Of a stretch of DNA of 64,000 nt, positions 33,104 through 41,608 are shown one piece after another (position 1 is the first letter of the stretch; each line of letters begins with the position of its first letter). The DNA is from Cytophagales bacterium (lineage in GTDB: Bacteria > Bacteroidota > Bacteroidia > Cytophagales > 172606-1): assembly GCA_030446715.1 (NCBI GenBank), contig JAUJMU010000004.1:356931-420930 (forward strand), written 5' to 3'. The notes under the pieces were generated by a model. It was given only the letters and a program-made list of their open reading frames with translations. It ran no database searches and was not told the origin of the DNA. Made by a program: the position numbers and the translations under genes.

Positions 33104-34508
33104 ATTCGACGACTTCTTCCGGAAGGCTGCCGGGGAGTTCTCGCCGGAGTTTGAGCCGGGGGCATGGAAGCAGATGGAGAAAATGCTGGATGACCATGAC
33201 GGCGGTGCGGGAGCATTCTGGTGGAAAAAAATGCTGCTTTCGGTAGCAGTATTGCTGGTGGGCAGCCTGGGAGGTCTGCTTTTTGTGAAGCTGGCAAAGC
33301 CTGAAACCCGGGCCGGAAAAACGGAGTTGTCCGCTGCCGCCCGGAAATATCCCCGGCTAGCCGCCGGGAGGAGAGATCCGCAAGAGGAGAGCCGGAGCAA
33401 TACATCTGTATCGGGAACGGCCGCTCAACCGGACCGTTCCACATCCGGCACTCCTGACAATGCCTCCGGAGAAGCTGCCGCACCCCGGCCTGAGCGCATT
33501 GAACCGGGCAATAGAAAGAGTGTGAAGAAAGCGGGCAGACCCGTTGAGTCAGCCGAACGGAGCACCGGAACAGAGAGCGGCAACGGAAACCGCACCAGAA
33601 ACAGGGGCAAAAGAGAAGTCCTTACGGGAAGTGCCATAAACCGGGGCACCAGCGGTGAAAAGGGAGAAAATAAAGTGACATCCGGAAACCGCGGCACCCG
33701 AAAGACGCCCAAAGCTTCACGCACGACAGCACTTGGTCTGCAGGATTTACAGGCAACGGCCGAAAACGAATCTTTCCCCGCTGTACCCGGACCCCTGCCG
33801 GCGAGAGGAATTATTGCCGGGGAGATTACCCTTGCCAGGCAGACGGTGCCTCCTCCCGTGGTGACAAGCGGGTCGGAGATTGAACCGAAAACCCGGCAGG
33901 GAAGCAATTTTGCAAGGTTCAGCATCGGGGCCATGTTGTCCCCGGACCTGAGTTCGGTCGGATTTTTTAACCGGCTCACGCCCGGCACCAATACCGGCCT
34001 GCAGCTGGAATACCGCCTGAGCAAACGCTTCTGGGTGGGTGTGGGGGCTATCTATTCGGTGAAACTGTACTCGGCTACCGTAGAAAACTACACCGTGCCC
34101 AAAGGTTTCTGGACGTACGGGGTGAAGCCTTCCGGCATTGATGCAAATTGTAAAATACTGGATCTGCCGGTGCACCTGCGTTTCGATGCCGTGCAGCGCG
34201 GCCGGTACAACCTGTTTCTGAGCACCGGCCTGTCTTCCTATATCATGCTCAGCGAGAAGTATAATTACTCTTATGACAGTTATGACCCGTACCTGAAGCC
34301 TTCATGGAGCGGCCGGCGCACCGGCGAATATTACTTCAGCGTAGCCAACCTGTCGGCCGGTTACGAACGGAACATGGGGCGCAATTTCTCATTGCAGGCA
34401 GAACCATTTCTGAAGTTGCCGCTGGGCGGGGTAGGTTTTGGCAAAGTAAGGCTGATCAGCAGCGGGATGTTTGTGTCGGTAAAATACCGGTTCATCAGAA
34501 ACAGATAA
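33075..34508 (+). CDS. Putative sigma regulator: cytosolic segment, one helix, long linker and C-terminal barrel
   Basis: This 477-aa protein overlaps the sigma gene by 29 nt. Residues 1-~52 are soluble and acidic (NEFDDFFRKAAGEFSPEFEP, AWKQMEKMLDDHD), followed by one helix at ~53-73 (LLSVAVLLVGSLGGLLFVKL) with no signal-peptide cleavage site. Residues ~75-275 are a disordered, Arg/Gly/Thr/Ser-rich linker. From ~276 the chain is a typical outer-membrane barrel (FARFSIGAMLSPDLSSVGFF, TGLQLEYRLSKRFWVGVGAI, to VRLISSGMFVSVKYRF). The simplest reading is an anti-sigma-like anchor in the inner membrane tied to an outer-membrane barrel in one polypeptide. Similar sigma-barrel gene pairs occur in Bacteroidota; the mechanism is unknown. 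Confidence 0.75.
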   Translation: MPTQEIPDNEFDDFFRKAAGEFSPEFEPGAWKQMEKMLDDHDGGAGAFWWKKMLLSVAVLLVGSLGGLLFVKLAKPETRAGKTELSAAARKYPRLAAGRRDPQEESRSNTSVSGTAAQPDRSTSGTPDNASGEAAAPRPERIEPGNRKSVKKAGRPVESAERSTGTESGNGNRTRNRGKREVLTGSAINRGTSGEKGENKVTSGNRGTRKTPKASRTTALGLQDLQATAENESFPAVPGPLPARGIIAGEITLARQTVPPPVVTSGSEIEPKTRQGSNFARFSIGAMLSPDLSSVGFFNRLTPGTNTGLQLEYRLSKRFWVGVGAIYSVKLYSATVENYTVPKGFWTYGVKPSGIDANCKILDLPVHLRFDAVQRGRYNLFLSTGLSSYIMLSEKYNYSYDSYDPYLKPSWSGRRTGEYYFSVANLSAGYERNMGRNFSLQAEPFLKLPLGGVGFGKVRLISSGMFVSVKYRFIRNR

Positions 34509-34547
34509 TTCTCAATCAATCTTTAACTATTTATTAACTACTATTTT

Positions 34548-35033
34548 ATGAAAAACCGCAATTTATTTTCATCCGGCAAGCTCGGCCTCTTCGCATGTTT
34601 AACGGCTCTTTTGCTGGTCACCGGCTGTGAGAAAGATGAAACAGACAATAACCTTGTCGCATTCAATAACATTGCCTTGTCGGGTGCCAATGAGGTACCA
34701 GCCGTATCCTCTTCGGGTTCGGGTACTTTTAACGGAACCTATAACCGGACCACCAAGGTGCTCACCTATACGGTGATGTGGTCATTAGGCACCCCTTCAG
34801 CCACTACGGCCGGCATGCACTTCCACGGCCCCGCCGAACTGACGGAAAGCAAGGGCGTCCGGGTACCCATTACCGGATTTCCTACGGGCAGCACCAACCA
34901 AACCTTTACTTCTTCAACTGCGCCCCTTGACGCAACCCAGGAGGAAGAGCTGCTCAACGGAAAGTGGTACATCAATATCCACAGTACCACTGTTCCGGGC
35001 GGCGAATTGCGGGGTCAGCTCATCCGGAGATAA
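34548..35033 (+). CDS. CHRD-domain lipoprotein
   Basis: This 161-aa protein has a lipoprotein signal (GLFACLTALLLVTGC, Cys27) and then one CHRD domain: NNIALSGANEVPAVSSSGSG, KVLTYTVMWSLG, AGMHFHGPAE and the closing WYINIHSTTVPGGELRGQL. CHRD domains are named after chordin, occur in many bacterial secreted proteins, and have no settled bacterial function. It is probably attached to a membrane on the periplasmic or outer face. It starts 39 nt after the barrel gene, on the same strand, and a hairpin terminator follows, so it may be read from the sigma operon. Confidence 0.9.
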   Translation: MKNRNLFSSGKLGLFACLTALLLVTGCEKDETDNNLVAFNNIALSGANEVPAVSSSGSGTFNGTYNRTTKVLTYTVMWSLGTPSATTAGMHFHGPAELTESKGVRVPITGFPTGSTNQTFTSSTAPLDATQEEELLNGKWYINIHSTTVPGGELRGQLIRR

Positions 35034-35065
35034 TCCGGCCAGAGAAAGAAATGGTCCACCTCCGG

Positions 35066-35106
35066 CCGGCCTGATCATTTGGGTGAATCCTGAATGATCA
35101 GGCCGG
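35066..35106 (+). terminator. Terminator-like hairpin after the first CHRD gene
   Basis: CCGGCCTGATCATT (35066-35079) pairs perfectly with AATGATCAGGCCGG (35093-35106), a 14-bp stem with a 13-nt loop. Only TTT follows, so termination strength is uncertain. Confidence 0.65.
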
Positions 35107-35171
35107 TTTCCAAAAACTTCAGGACTACAATAGCAAATATCCTTTCGGGATAAAGGACAGCTTTTGGCCTT

Positions 35172-35207
35172 TGTAAAACATTTTACATAAGTAGTATAAA
35201 TACTACT
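35172..35207. promoter_or_regulatory. Paired palindromes upstream of the second CHRD gene (candidate operators)
   Basis: Two perfect inverted repeats with 2-nt centres lie 2 nt apart: TGTAAAA-CA-TTTTACA (35172-35187) and AGTAGTAT-AA-ATACTACT (35190-35207). A third small one, TATCC/GGATA, precedes them near 35137-35151. They sit 66-100 nt before the start of the next gene, where a dimeric regulator could bind. Confidence 0.55.
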
Positions 35208-35272
35208 GTATGACCGGCACGGAGCTATAATCAGAATTTTGTTTCCTTATCATAACCTAAACCTCAATGACC

Positions 35273-35806
35273 ATGAAAAAAGTAGTGATTGCTGCTGCCC
35301 TCCTGATGAGTGGGATGCTTTTCCAGAGCTGCGACAACAGTGCGGTGACGCCTGAAGCTGACGCCCGGCCCAATGATGCCGCTGCCCGCATGGGTGGCCG
35401 GAGCTACAACACCCACTTGGCGGGTGATGAAGAAGTGCAGCCAGCCAGCGTCGGGCCGGTCATGACCAATGCCACCGGACAGGCCAATTTCAAGCTCAGC
35501 AAAGATGGCACCCAACTCCATTACAAACTCATCGCAGCCAATATTGAAAGTGTGCTCTTTGCCCACCTGCACCTGGCTCCGAAAGGCCAAAACGGACCAG
35601 TAGTGGTCACGCTTTTCCATCCGATGCCGGCGGTAATGAGCCCTCAGGGTGTAATTGCGGAAGGCGTTATCACGTCTGCTTCCCTGTCGGGTCCTCTGGT
35701 CGGTATGCCGTTGTCAGACCTGATTACCGCCATTGAAGCAGGAAACATTTACGTGAACGTTCACTCCCTCAGGTACCCGGGTGGTGAACTGAGAGGCCAG
35801 TTGTAA
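35273..35806 (+). CDS. CHRD-domain lipoprotein (second copy)
   Basis: Starting at the ATG at 35273 (another at 35267 adds two residues) the product is 177 aa. The signal KVVIAAALLMSGMLFQSC ends in a lipobox cysteine. A single CHRD domain follows: RSYNTHLAGDEEVQPASVGP, QLHYKLIAANIESVLFAHLH, NGPVVVTLFHP and the closing YVNVHSLRYPGGELRGQL. It differs clearly from the first copy, so it is an old paralogue, not a recent duplication. It has its own leader with palindromes, and it is followed 179 nt later by the Rieske gene. Function unknown. Confidence 0.9.
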   Translation: MKKVVIAAALLMSGMLFQSCDNSAVTPEADARPNDAAARMGGRSYNTHLAGDEEVQPASVGPVMTNATGQANFKLSKDGTQLHYKLIAANIESVLFAHLHLAPKGQNGPVVVTLFHPMPAVMSPQGVIAEGVITSASLSGPLVGMPLSDLITAIEAGNIYVNVHSLRYPGGELRGQL

Positions 35807-35985
35807 AAATCGTCCGGCAGGCACGGAGACCGGAGATGATTCACGTCCGGTTTCCTGCTCCGCCGGGTTTTCCGGATTCCCGCTGGAATTCTCCCCTTCC
35901 TCCGGTTGATGGGCCTGTGTATGATAACTTCTACTGGCCTGACTCTTACCTGATTCATTCTCCACCAAACCAAATCTCCCGCCCT

Positions 35986-36441
35986 ATGAAACGATCCGAA
36001 TTTATCCGCAGCCTCGGCCTGAGCAGCGGTGCCCTGATGGCTTTTTATTGCATGGGCGGCCTTACGGCCTGCTCCAGTGAAAAAGGTGATCCCGCTCCAG
36101 ATAAAGCCCCCGGAGCCGGCGCGAAAGTCGATGTCTCCCTTGATCTGAACAGTGCCGATTACAGCAAGCTGAAGACCAACGGAGAATTTGTCGTCCTGAA
36201 GGACCAGCCGGTAATTGTAGCCCGAAAAAACGACGGCACTTTTGTGGCGCTTGCCAAAGAGTGTACCCATCAGGGAACCACCATAAGCTACCAGGCGGCC
36301 AATGACCGGTTCAACTGCCCCGCCCACGGCTCCAACTTCTCGGCTACGGGTGGTGTACTCAACGGTCCGGCCACTGCTCCGCTGAAGCAATTCAAAACTG
36401 AATTCAACAGCAGCACCAACATCCTCCGGGTTTACGAGTAA
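35986..36441 (+). CDS. Rieske [2Fe-2S] lipoprotein
   Basis: From the ATG at 35986 the product is 151 aa. A signal segment (FIRSLGLSSGALMAFYCMGG) ends in the lipobox LTAC (Cys29), without a twin-arginine pair. The cluster motifs are CTHQG (Cys93, His95) and CPAHGS (Cys111, His114), the full C-x-H...C-x-x-H set, so it should bind a [2Fe-2S] cluster. Length fits a stand-alone Rieske domain rather than a bc1 subunit. It is followed by DUF5777 and YceI genes, a recurring group in Bacteroidota. It probably passes electrons in the envelope; the partner is unknown. Confidence 0.92.
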   Translation: MKRSEFIRSLGLSSGALMAFYCMGGLTACSSEKGDPAPDKAPGAGAKVDVSLDLNSADYSKLKTNGEFVVLKDQPVIVARKNDGTFVALAKECTHQGTTISYQAANDRFNCPAHGSNFSATGGVLNGPATAPLKQFKTEFNSSTNILRVYE

Positions 36442-36487
36442 CGGGAAACTTTGCGCCGGCCCACTGCCCATCCAACCCCTTATTCCC

Positions 36488-37378
36488 ATGAAAAGTATAA
36501 TCTTTTACGCCATCTTCGGCCTGCTGCTTGCCCCCGCCGGACTACGGGCCCAGGATGACCTGCTCGGTATGCTCGGCGGCGACAGCACCGGCACCGGTTT
36601 TGCGCAGGCAACATTCAAATCCTCGCGGGTGATCAACGGTCATTCGGTGGAAACGCTGCCCCGCCAGCACCTCGACTTCCGGATTTCGCACCGCTTCGGC
36701 CGGCTCAATTCCGGGGCGTACGAACTCTGGGGCCTCGACCAGGCGCGGATCAGACTGGGCCTGGAATACGGTGCCACCGACCGGCTGATGGTTGGCGTGG
36801 GGCGCAGTTCCTTCCAGAAGCTGTACGACGGATTCGTAAAATACAAGTTGCTGCGGCAGACGGAAGGCTCTTTGCCCATGCCCGTTACCCTGACCGTACT
36901 GAGCGGGGCCTACCTGACGGCCGAACGGTTTGCGCCCGAGCTGGAAATGACCCTGAAGTCGCGGCTGAGCTACAGCGGTCAGCTGCTGATCGCGAGGAAG
37001 ATGAGTGAACGGCTCTCCCTGCAACTGATGCCTACCCTTCTTTACCGCAACCGGACCAACTTTACCGGCGAAAGCAACGCCGTGATGGCACTGGGCGTGG
37101 CTGGCCGCTACAAGATCAGCAAACGGGTGGCCTTCAACGGGGAGTACTACGCAGTGCTGCCTGATCAGCTGAACCCGGCGTACCACAATTCACTCGCCCT
37201 TGGCTTTGACATCGAAACCGGCGGACACGTATTCGCCCTGCATTTTACCAATTCACTGGGTATGGCGGAAAAGCAGTTTCTGACCGAGACCGGGGGCCGT
37301 TGGGGAGAAGGTGATATTCACTACGGCTTCAATATTTCCCGGACGTTCAGCCTGACCCCCCGTACCCGGAAAAATTAA
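36488..37378 (+). CDS. DUF5777 family beta-barrel protein
   Basis: This 296-aa protein has a signal peptide (IIFYAIFGLLLAPAGLRAQ) and the family core ARIRLGLEYGATDRLMVGVG preceded by RQHLDFRISHRFGRLNSG, and then alternating amphipathic strands (LQLMPTLLYRNRTNFTGES, KRVAFNGEYYAVLPDQLNPA, HVFALHFTNSLGMAEKQFL). It should be a small outer-membrane barrel. It sits 46 nt after the Rieske gene and 27 nt before yceI, clearly one operon. The family has no characterised function; the steady association with Rieske and YceI proteins suggests a role in envelope electron transfer or quinone-type ligands. Confidence 0.9.
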   Translation: MKSIIFYAIFGLLLAPAGLRAQDDLLGMLGGDSTGTGFAQATFKSSRVINGHSVETLPRQHLDFRISHRFGRLNSGAYELWGLDQARIRLGLEYGATDRLMVGVGRSSFQKLYDGFVKYKLLRQTEGSLPMPVTLTVLSGAYLTAERFAPELEMTLKSRLSYSGQLLIARKMSERLSLQLMPTLLYRNRTNFTGESNAVMALGVAGRYKISKRVAFNGEYYAVLPDQLNPAYHNSLALGFDIETGGHVFALHFTNSLGMAEKQFLTETGGRWGEGDIHYGFNISRTFSLTPRTRKN

Positions 37379-37405
37379 ATCTATTATCCACCTGACTCCA
37401 AAGCC

Positions 37406-37963
37406 ATGAAATACATATGCGTGATTTTCAGCGGCTGGCTTCTGCTATTGGCTGGCAGTGGCTTTGCCCAGCACCTGTATTCAGCCCAAAGCGGCACTGT
37501 CTCTTTTTACTCCGGAGCGCCTCTCGAAGACATTGAGGCCAGAACCAGCAAAGCCCAGTCCGTGATCGATACGGATACCGGCGAGATTGCCGTTAAAATT
37601 CCCATCCGCAGTTTCGTCTTTCCAAACGGGCTGATGCAGGAGCATTTCAATGAAAACTACATGGAGAGCGGCAAATACCCTTTTGCCACTTTCAAAGGCC
37701 GGATCAACGAAACCATAGTCTGGACCAAAGACGGCACCTATCCCGTAACTGCTACCGGCAAGCTGAACATCCACGGCGTGGAGCAGGACCGCACCATCAG
37801 CGGCAAGCTGGAAGTGACCGGTGGCCAGCTTCAGCTGGATGCTGGTTTTCCGGTTGCCCTTGCCGATTACAACATCAGAATTCCCACGGTTGTGTTTCAC
37901 AAAATTGCGGCAAGCATTGACGTCACGACCCGTTTCCGGTACCTGCCCGGCGTGAAGCAGTAA
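37406..37963 (+). CDS. YceI family periplasmic lipid/isoprenoid-binding protein
   Basis: This 185-aa protein has a signal peptide (GWLLLLAGSGFAQ) and a lipocalin-like YceI domain: YSAQSGTVSFYSGAPLEDIE, IRSFVFPNGLMQEHFNENYM, ESGKYPFATFKGRI, ATGKLNIHGVEQDRTI and IRIPTVVFHKIAASIDV. YceI proteins bind polyisoprenoid chains in a barrel cavity. It ends the Rieske-DUF5777-YceI operon. Confidence 0.93.
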   Translation: MKYICVIFSGWLLLLAGSGFAQHLYSAQSGTVSFYSGAPLEDIEARTSKAQSVIDTDTGEIAVKIPIRSFVFPNGLMQEHFNENYMESGKYPFATFKGRINETIVWTKDGTYPVTATGKLNIHGVEQDRTISGKLEVTGGQLQLDAGFPVALADYNIRIPTVVFHKIAASIDVTTRFRYLPGVKQ

Positions 37964-37995
37964 GTGCCGCAGAAAAACGACATTTACGGTAGTGA

Positions 37996-38003
37996 TATTT
38001 TTG
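37996..38003 (+). promoter_or_regulatory. Candidate -7 box for the barrel-like gene at 38162
   Basis: TATTTTTG is an exact TAnnTTTG match about 160 nt before the ATG. No clear TTTG lies about 20 nt upstream. The implied leader contains an A/T-rich, near-palindromic stretch. Confidence 0.35.
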
Positions 38004-38161
38004 CCCCTTAACTAAACCCTTTTCTGGCCGGTTACATTATAAAAATGCAAAGTTTTTCAACTTTTAGTTAAACACTCCTCCCGATTATCCGGTATAACAA
38101 GCAAGAAGTCTTCCGTTAAGACTTCGTTGACTGCTTTGTTAACCATAAATCCGGAGAAAAG

Positions 38162-39346
38162 ATGAGAAAGTTTATTCTAATTTTATTATTTACCTGTACT
38201 GCCGTGGCGTTGAGGGCGCAGTACAAGCCAGTCGTTTTTGACTACGAAAAGGCTTCCTTCAACGAGGGCCGTCCACTGCCGGCTGAAACCTATCTGACGT
38301 TGCAGGGGGAAGTGATCCCGGAGATTGATATTGTAAAAGTGTTCGTTTACCCGGCCAGCTCGGGCGAAGTATTGTACCAGGGCATGTGGAAACGGTCCGA
38401 ACTCAATTCGGGCAATACCTTTCAGATTCCGCTATCCTACAAGCTCAAGTCAGGCACTGAGTACGATTTCCGGATCAGCTACTACCGGGCCACTGATGAC
38501 AGCACCGTTCAGACGTACAAGCAGACCCTGTTTGGGTACCTTGATGCCTACGTAGATCAGGCGGTAGTAACGGAGAAAAATAAAATCCGGTTGAATATTC
38601 CTGTAAACAAGGCCGTATCTGATCTGAATGCCATTGTACGGCGCGGCATTGCCTACTATGACAACCGGAGCAGCATCGAATTTGAGGGTTTCTCGGATCT
38701 GATCGGCCGGAGTCTGAAAAACATCCGGAACAAGGACATCAAGCCCGGCAACTTCTACAGCCCCGATTCAGCCGGCAGCCGGCAGGGGCGTAAATACGCA
38801 TACGCCGACGACCAGATTACGGCCCTGAAAGACCTGATCCACAGCGAAGTCAACACAATTTTCAGTACCAATCTTTCAGCACTATACGATGTCAAACAGG
38901 TGAAAGGCTATCCGACGGAAAAGCTGAGCAACGTACTCACTCTGAACGCCGGATACGGTGCGGTGTACCTGGGAGGGGATGTAAACAATTTGTCTTACGA
39001 CCATGGTCCATACGTGGGCGTGTCCTTTCCGCTGGGCAATCCGGCATTTGCACCCAAGTTTTTCAGCAATACCACGCTTTCGGCCGGTGTTTTCCTTACC
39101 AATTTCAGGAATGCAAACAACCAGACCCTTACCGGACCGGTGGTGAGCCGCCCGGTGTACGTGGGGCTTGGCTATTCAATCGTTGAGTTTCTGAGGCTGC
39201 AGGCCGGAGCAACCGTGCTCCAGAACACCGCCGCTGCGCCGGATGGAATCAACCTGCAGGCTGTTACGGTGCGCCCCTACGTTGGCCTTGCCCTTGACAT
39301 AAACGTATGGCTGGGCCTTGGCAACAAAAACAAACTGAACCGATAG
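38162..39346 (+). CDS. Exported protein with predicted C-terminal barrel, unknown family
   Basis: I do not recognise this 394-aa protein. It has a signal peptide (FILILLFTCTAVALRAQ). Residues ~20-125 are beta-rich (YLTLQGEVIPEIDIVKVFVY) and look like an Ig-like fold. Residues ~125-250 are mixed and charged. From ~255 alternating strands appear (LTLNAGYGAVYLGG, GPYVGVSFPLGNPAFAP, TTLSAGVFLTNFRN, VYVGLGYSIVEFLRLQAG, VTVRPYVGLALDINVWLGLG), in the style of outer-membrane barrels. It precedes the OmpA gene by 40 nt, so they are likely co-transcribed. Confidence 0.75.
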   Translation: MRKFILILLFTCTAVALRAQYKPVVFDYEKASFNEGRPLPAETYLTLQGEVIPEIDIVKVFVYPASSGEVLYQGMWKRSELNSGNTFQIPLSYKLKSGTEYDFRISYYRATDDSTVQTYKQTLFGYLDAYVDQAVVTEKNKIRLNIPVNKAVSDLNAIVRRGIAYYDNRSSIEFEGFSDLIGRSLKNIRNKDIKPGNFYSPDSAGSRQGRKYAYADDQITALKDLIHSEVNTIFSTNLSALYDVKQVKGYPTEKLSNVLTLNAGYGAVYLGGDVNNLSYDHGPYVGVSFPLGNPAFAPKFFSNTTLSAGVFLTNFRNANNQTLTGPVVSRPVYVGLGYSIVEFLRLQAGATVLQNTAAAPDGINLQAVTVRPYVGLALDINVWLGLGNKNKLNR

Positions 39347-39386
39347 GGAAATACTTCGATAGGAAACCACTTAAAGAGGAGGCATC

Positions 39387-41489
39387 ATGACGAAACGGAT
39401 AAAGTTAATCTTACTGATCATCATCGGGAGCATCAGCACCGCCTGCGCCCAGCAGCAGTACTATGACTGGCGGCTCGGAGCAGGCGTGGGCGGCTCTTAT
39501 TACCTTGGCGACCTGAGTTACGGCCTGAACCGCAATGCTTTTGCCGCACCCGCCTGGCAGGTGATGCTGGGCCGCACGATCAGCCCTTCGTTCGGGCTGG
39601 AACTGAACGGCACCTGGGCTACCCTTGCCGGCAACGACCGCACCATGGGCCTCAGGGGCAATCTGCTGACGAACAATCCCAACCTTGAGCGGGGATTCAG
39701 CTTTCAGACCACCGTGCGCAGCGCCAGTCTGCAGCTTCATTACCGGTTCAACAACGGAGTGCTGCTGAGCCGCTACGCCCGGTTTGCGCCGTATATTTTT
39801 GCCGGCGCGGGCATCGCTGACTTCCGCGTAAACAACGGGCCGGAAACAGGAGCAGACTTCCCCGCTCAGGTGGCCACTATACCGGCCGGCGCCGGGCTGC
39901 AGGTACGGCTTGCTGACCGGCTGAGCGCCAATGTGAGAGCCGAAGCCCGGTATGCATTTACTGATTACCTCGACAACGTCAGCACCGGTTCCAACCGGAA
40001 CGACATGTTTTTCCTGGGGACCGTGTCGCTGCAGTATCACTTCAACTGGGGAAAACGAAAGCCATTCAAGGCACCTACCGTTTACGTAGGTTACGAACAG
40101 CCATCTATGGCAATGGCAAGGCAGACACCGGCTGGCAACTCTCCGGCTACGGCCAGCGGCAATACGCCCGGGCAGGACTGGGACGATATCAGCCGCATTC
40201 CGGCCAGCCGGAAGGGAGAGATTTCCCGCATACAGCCTTCACCCGGCGTTTCGGCTCCGGATCGGCTGCCCGGCCAGCCCGATACCTACCGCACCACCCC
40301 GGGCAACACCCGCACCAATACAAGGCAGCCGGGAAATACCGTGCTGCAAGGCGAAAACTACGAATCACAGTTTAACCTCCGGCGGCCATCCGCTGCCAGT
40401 GATCAGGCTTATACCAATCACGCTTACGCCGGCAACCAGCCTTACGTGGGTAACCAGCTCTATCCAGCCGGGGGACAGAACCTCCGGCTGGACAACCAGC
40501 GAAACGAATTGCGCCGGCGGCAGGAAGAGAACAACGCGGCAATCCGAAGGTCAGAAGAGGAACTGGAGCGTCTGCGTACGCAGGTCAGGGAATCATCGGG
40601 GGCACGCACAAACACCCAGCCCGACAACCGTCAGGAAACTGAACTAAGACGACTTTCCAATGATGAGGAAATGCGTTCCGTTGCCCTGAATAACCGGTTG
40701 ACTGGCCTTGACAACGACCTCCAGCGGCTGCGTCGCGAAAATGAAGCATACCGCCGGCAGTTGCGCCGCATCAATCAGGGCCAGGTAGCGGGTGATCTGG
40801 CCATGATGGGAGCAATGCCCGGTCAGAACCAGGTGCGGCAGATGCCTGCCGGAGCCAATCCGGAGACGCAGGCCCGGCTTGACTCGCTGACCCGTATGGT
40901 AGATGAAATGCGGACCCAGCTCAATGCTTCCGGCAACACTGCCCCGGCCACTGATACGCTTTCGGCGCCCTCCGCCGGAGAGCCTGAAAACATGGATCGC
41001 CTGATGTCTTCGCTGGACCAGTTGGATGACCAGGAACTCGATTCGCTCTACAATCAGCTGGCCCAGGTGCGGCAAATGATGACCAGCCTCGAAAATCAGC
41101 TGGCCGGAGAGAACACGGAAACGGCTCCCCGCATCATTGCGCCCTACGGGTCACTGGTCGTTTATTATCCGCTGAATTCGGCGGTGATCGGTGAGGCCGA
41201 CAGACGCCGCCTCGACGTGCTGGCCGAAAGGGTGAAAGCCAATCCTTCGGCCCTGATCCGGCTCAACGGCCACACCGACAACACCGGCAACGCTGAGTAT
41301 AACCTGCGGCTTTCCCATGAGCGGGCCGGAAATATCCGGAACTACCTGGTTTCAAACGCAGGAATTCCGGCCAACCGGGTTATCATCAATTACTACGGCC
41401 AGCAGCAGGCCAGTGGCGAGGGCCAGAACCCTTACGCCCGGAAGGTGGAACTTGAGCTTTACGTAGCCGGCAACGGCAACCAGAACTGA
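39387..41489 (+). CDS. Outer-membrane barrel / coiled-coil / OmpA protein
   Basis: This 700-aa protein has a signal peptide (LILLIIIGSISTACAQ). Residues ~25-215 form an OmpA-like barrel (DWRLGAGVGGSYYLGDLSYG to FLGTVSLQYHFNWG). A Pro/Thr/Asn/Gly-rich linker (~220-360) and a coiled coil (~360-470, ELRRRQEENNAAIRRSEEEL) follow; a second helical segment lies at ~505-570. The C-terminal OmpA domain (~580-700) has LIRLNGHTDNTGNAEYNLRL and AGNIRNYLVSNAGIPANRV, which bind peptidoglycan. It should tether the outer membrane to the cell wall. A terminator follows. Confidence 0.92.
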   Translation: MTKRIKLILLIIIGSISTACAQQQYYDWRLGAGVGGSYYLGDLSYGLNRNAFAAPAWQVMLGRTISPSFGLELNGTWATLAGNDRTMGLRGNLLTNNPNLERGFSFQTTVRSASLQLHYRFNNGVLLSRYARFAPYIFAGAGIADFRVNNGPETGADFPAQVATIPAGAGLQVRLADRLSANVRAEARYAFTDYLDNVSTGSNRNDMFFLGTVSLQYHFNWGKRKPFKAPTVYVGYEQPSMAMARQTPAGNSPATASGNTPGQDWDDISRIPASRKGEISRIQPSPGVSAPDRLPGQPDTYRTTPGNTRTNTRQPGNTVLQGENYESQFNLRRPSAASDQAYTNHAYAGNQPYVGNQLYPAGGQNLRLDNQRNELRRRQEENNAAIRRSEEELERLRTQVRESSGARTNTQPDNRQETELRRLSNDEEMRSVALNNRLTGLDNDLQRLRRENEAYRRQLRRINQGQVAGDLAMMGAMPGQNQVRQMPAGANPETQARLDSLTRMVDEMRTQLNASGNTAPATDTLSAPSAGEPENMDRLMSSLDQLDDQELDSLYNQLAQVRQMMTSLENQLAGENTETAPRIIAPYGSLVVYYPLNSAVIGEADRRRLDVLAERVKANPSALIRLNGHTDNTGNAEYNLRLSHERAGNIRNYLVSNAGIPANRVIINYYGQQQASGEGQNPYARKVELELYVAGNGNQN

Positions 41490-41510
41490 TCTGAAAACGG
41501 TTTCCGGAAT

Positions 41511-41545
41511 AAAAATTCCATCCTCACGCCGGGGATGGAATTTTT
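41511..41545 (+). terminator. Intrinsic terminator after the OmpA gene
   Basis: AAAAATTCCATCC (41511-41523) pairs perfectly with GGATGGAATTTTT (41533-41545), a 13-bp stem with a 9-nt loop and T5 on the right. The A5 on the left makes it potentially bidirectional. The stem resembles the terminator at 55161-55197. Confidence 0.9.
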
Positions 41546-41608
41546 GTTTATGGAGCGCCGGTAGTATAACTTGGGAGGAATAATTCAACCAGTTACCCAT
41601 CCCGCACC

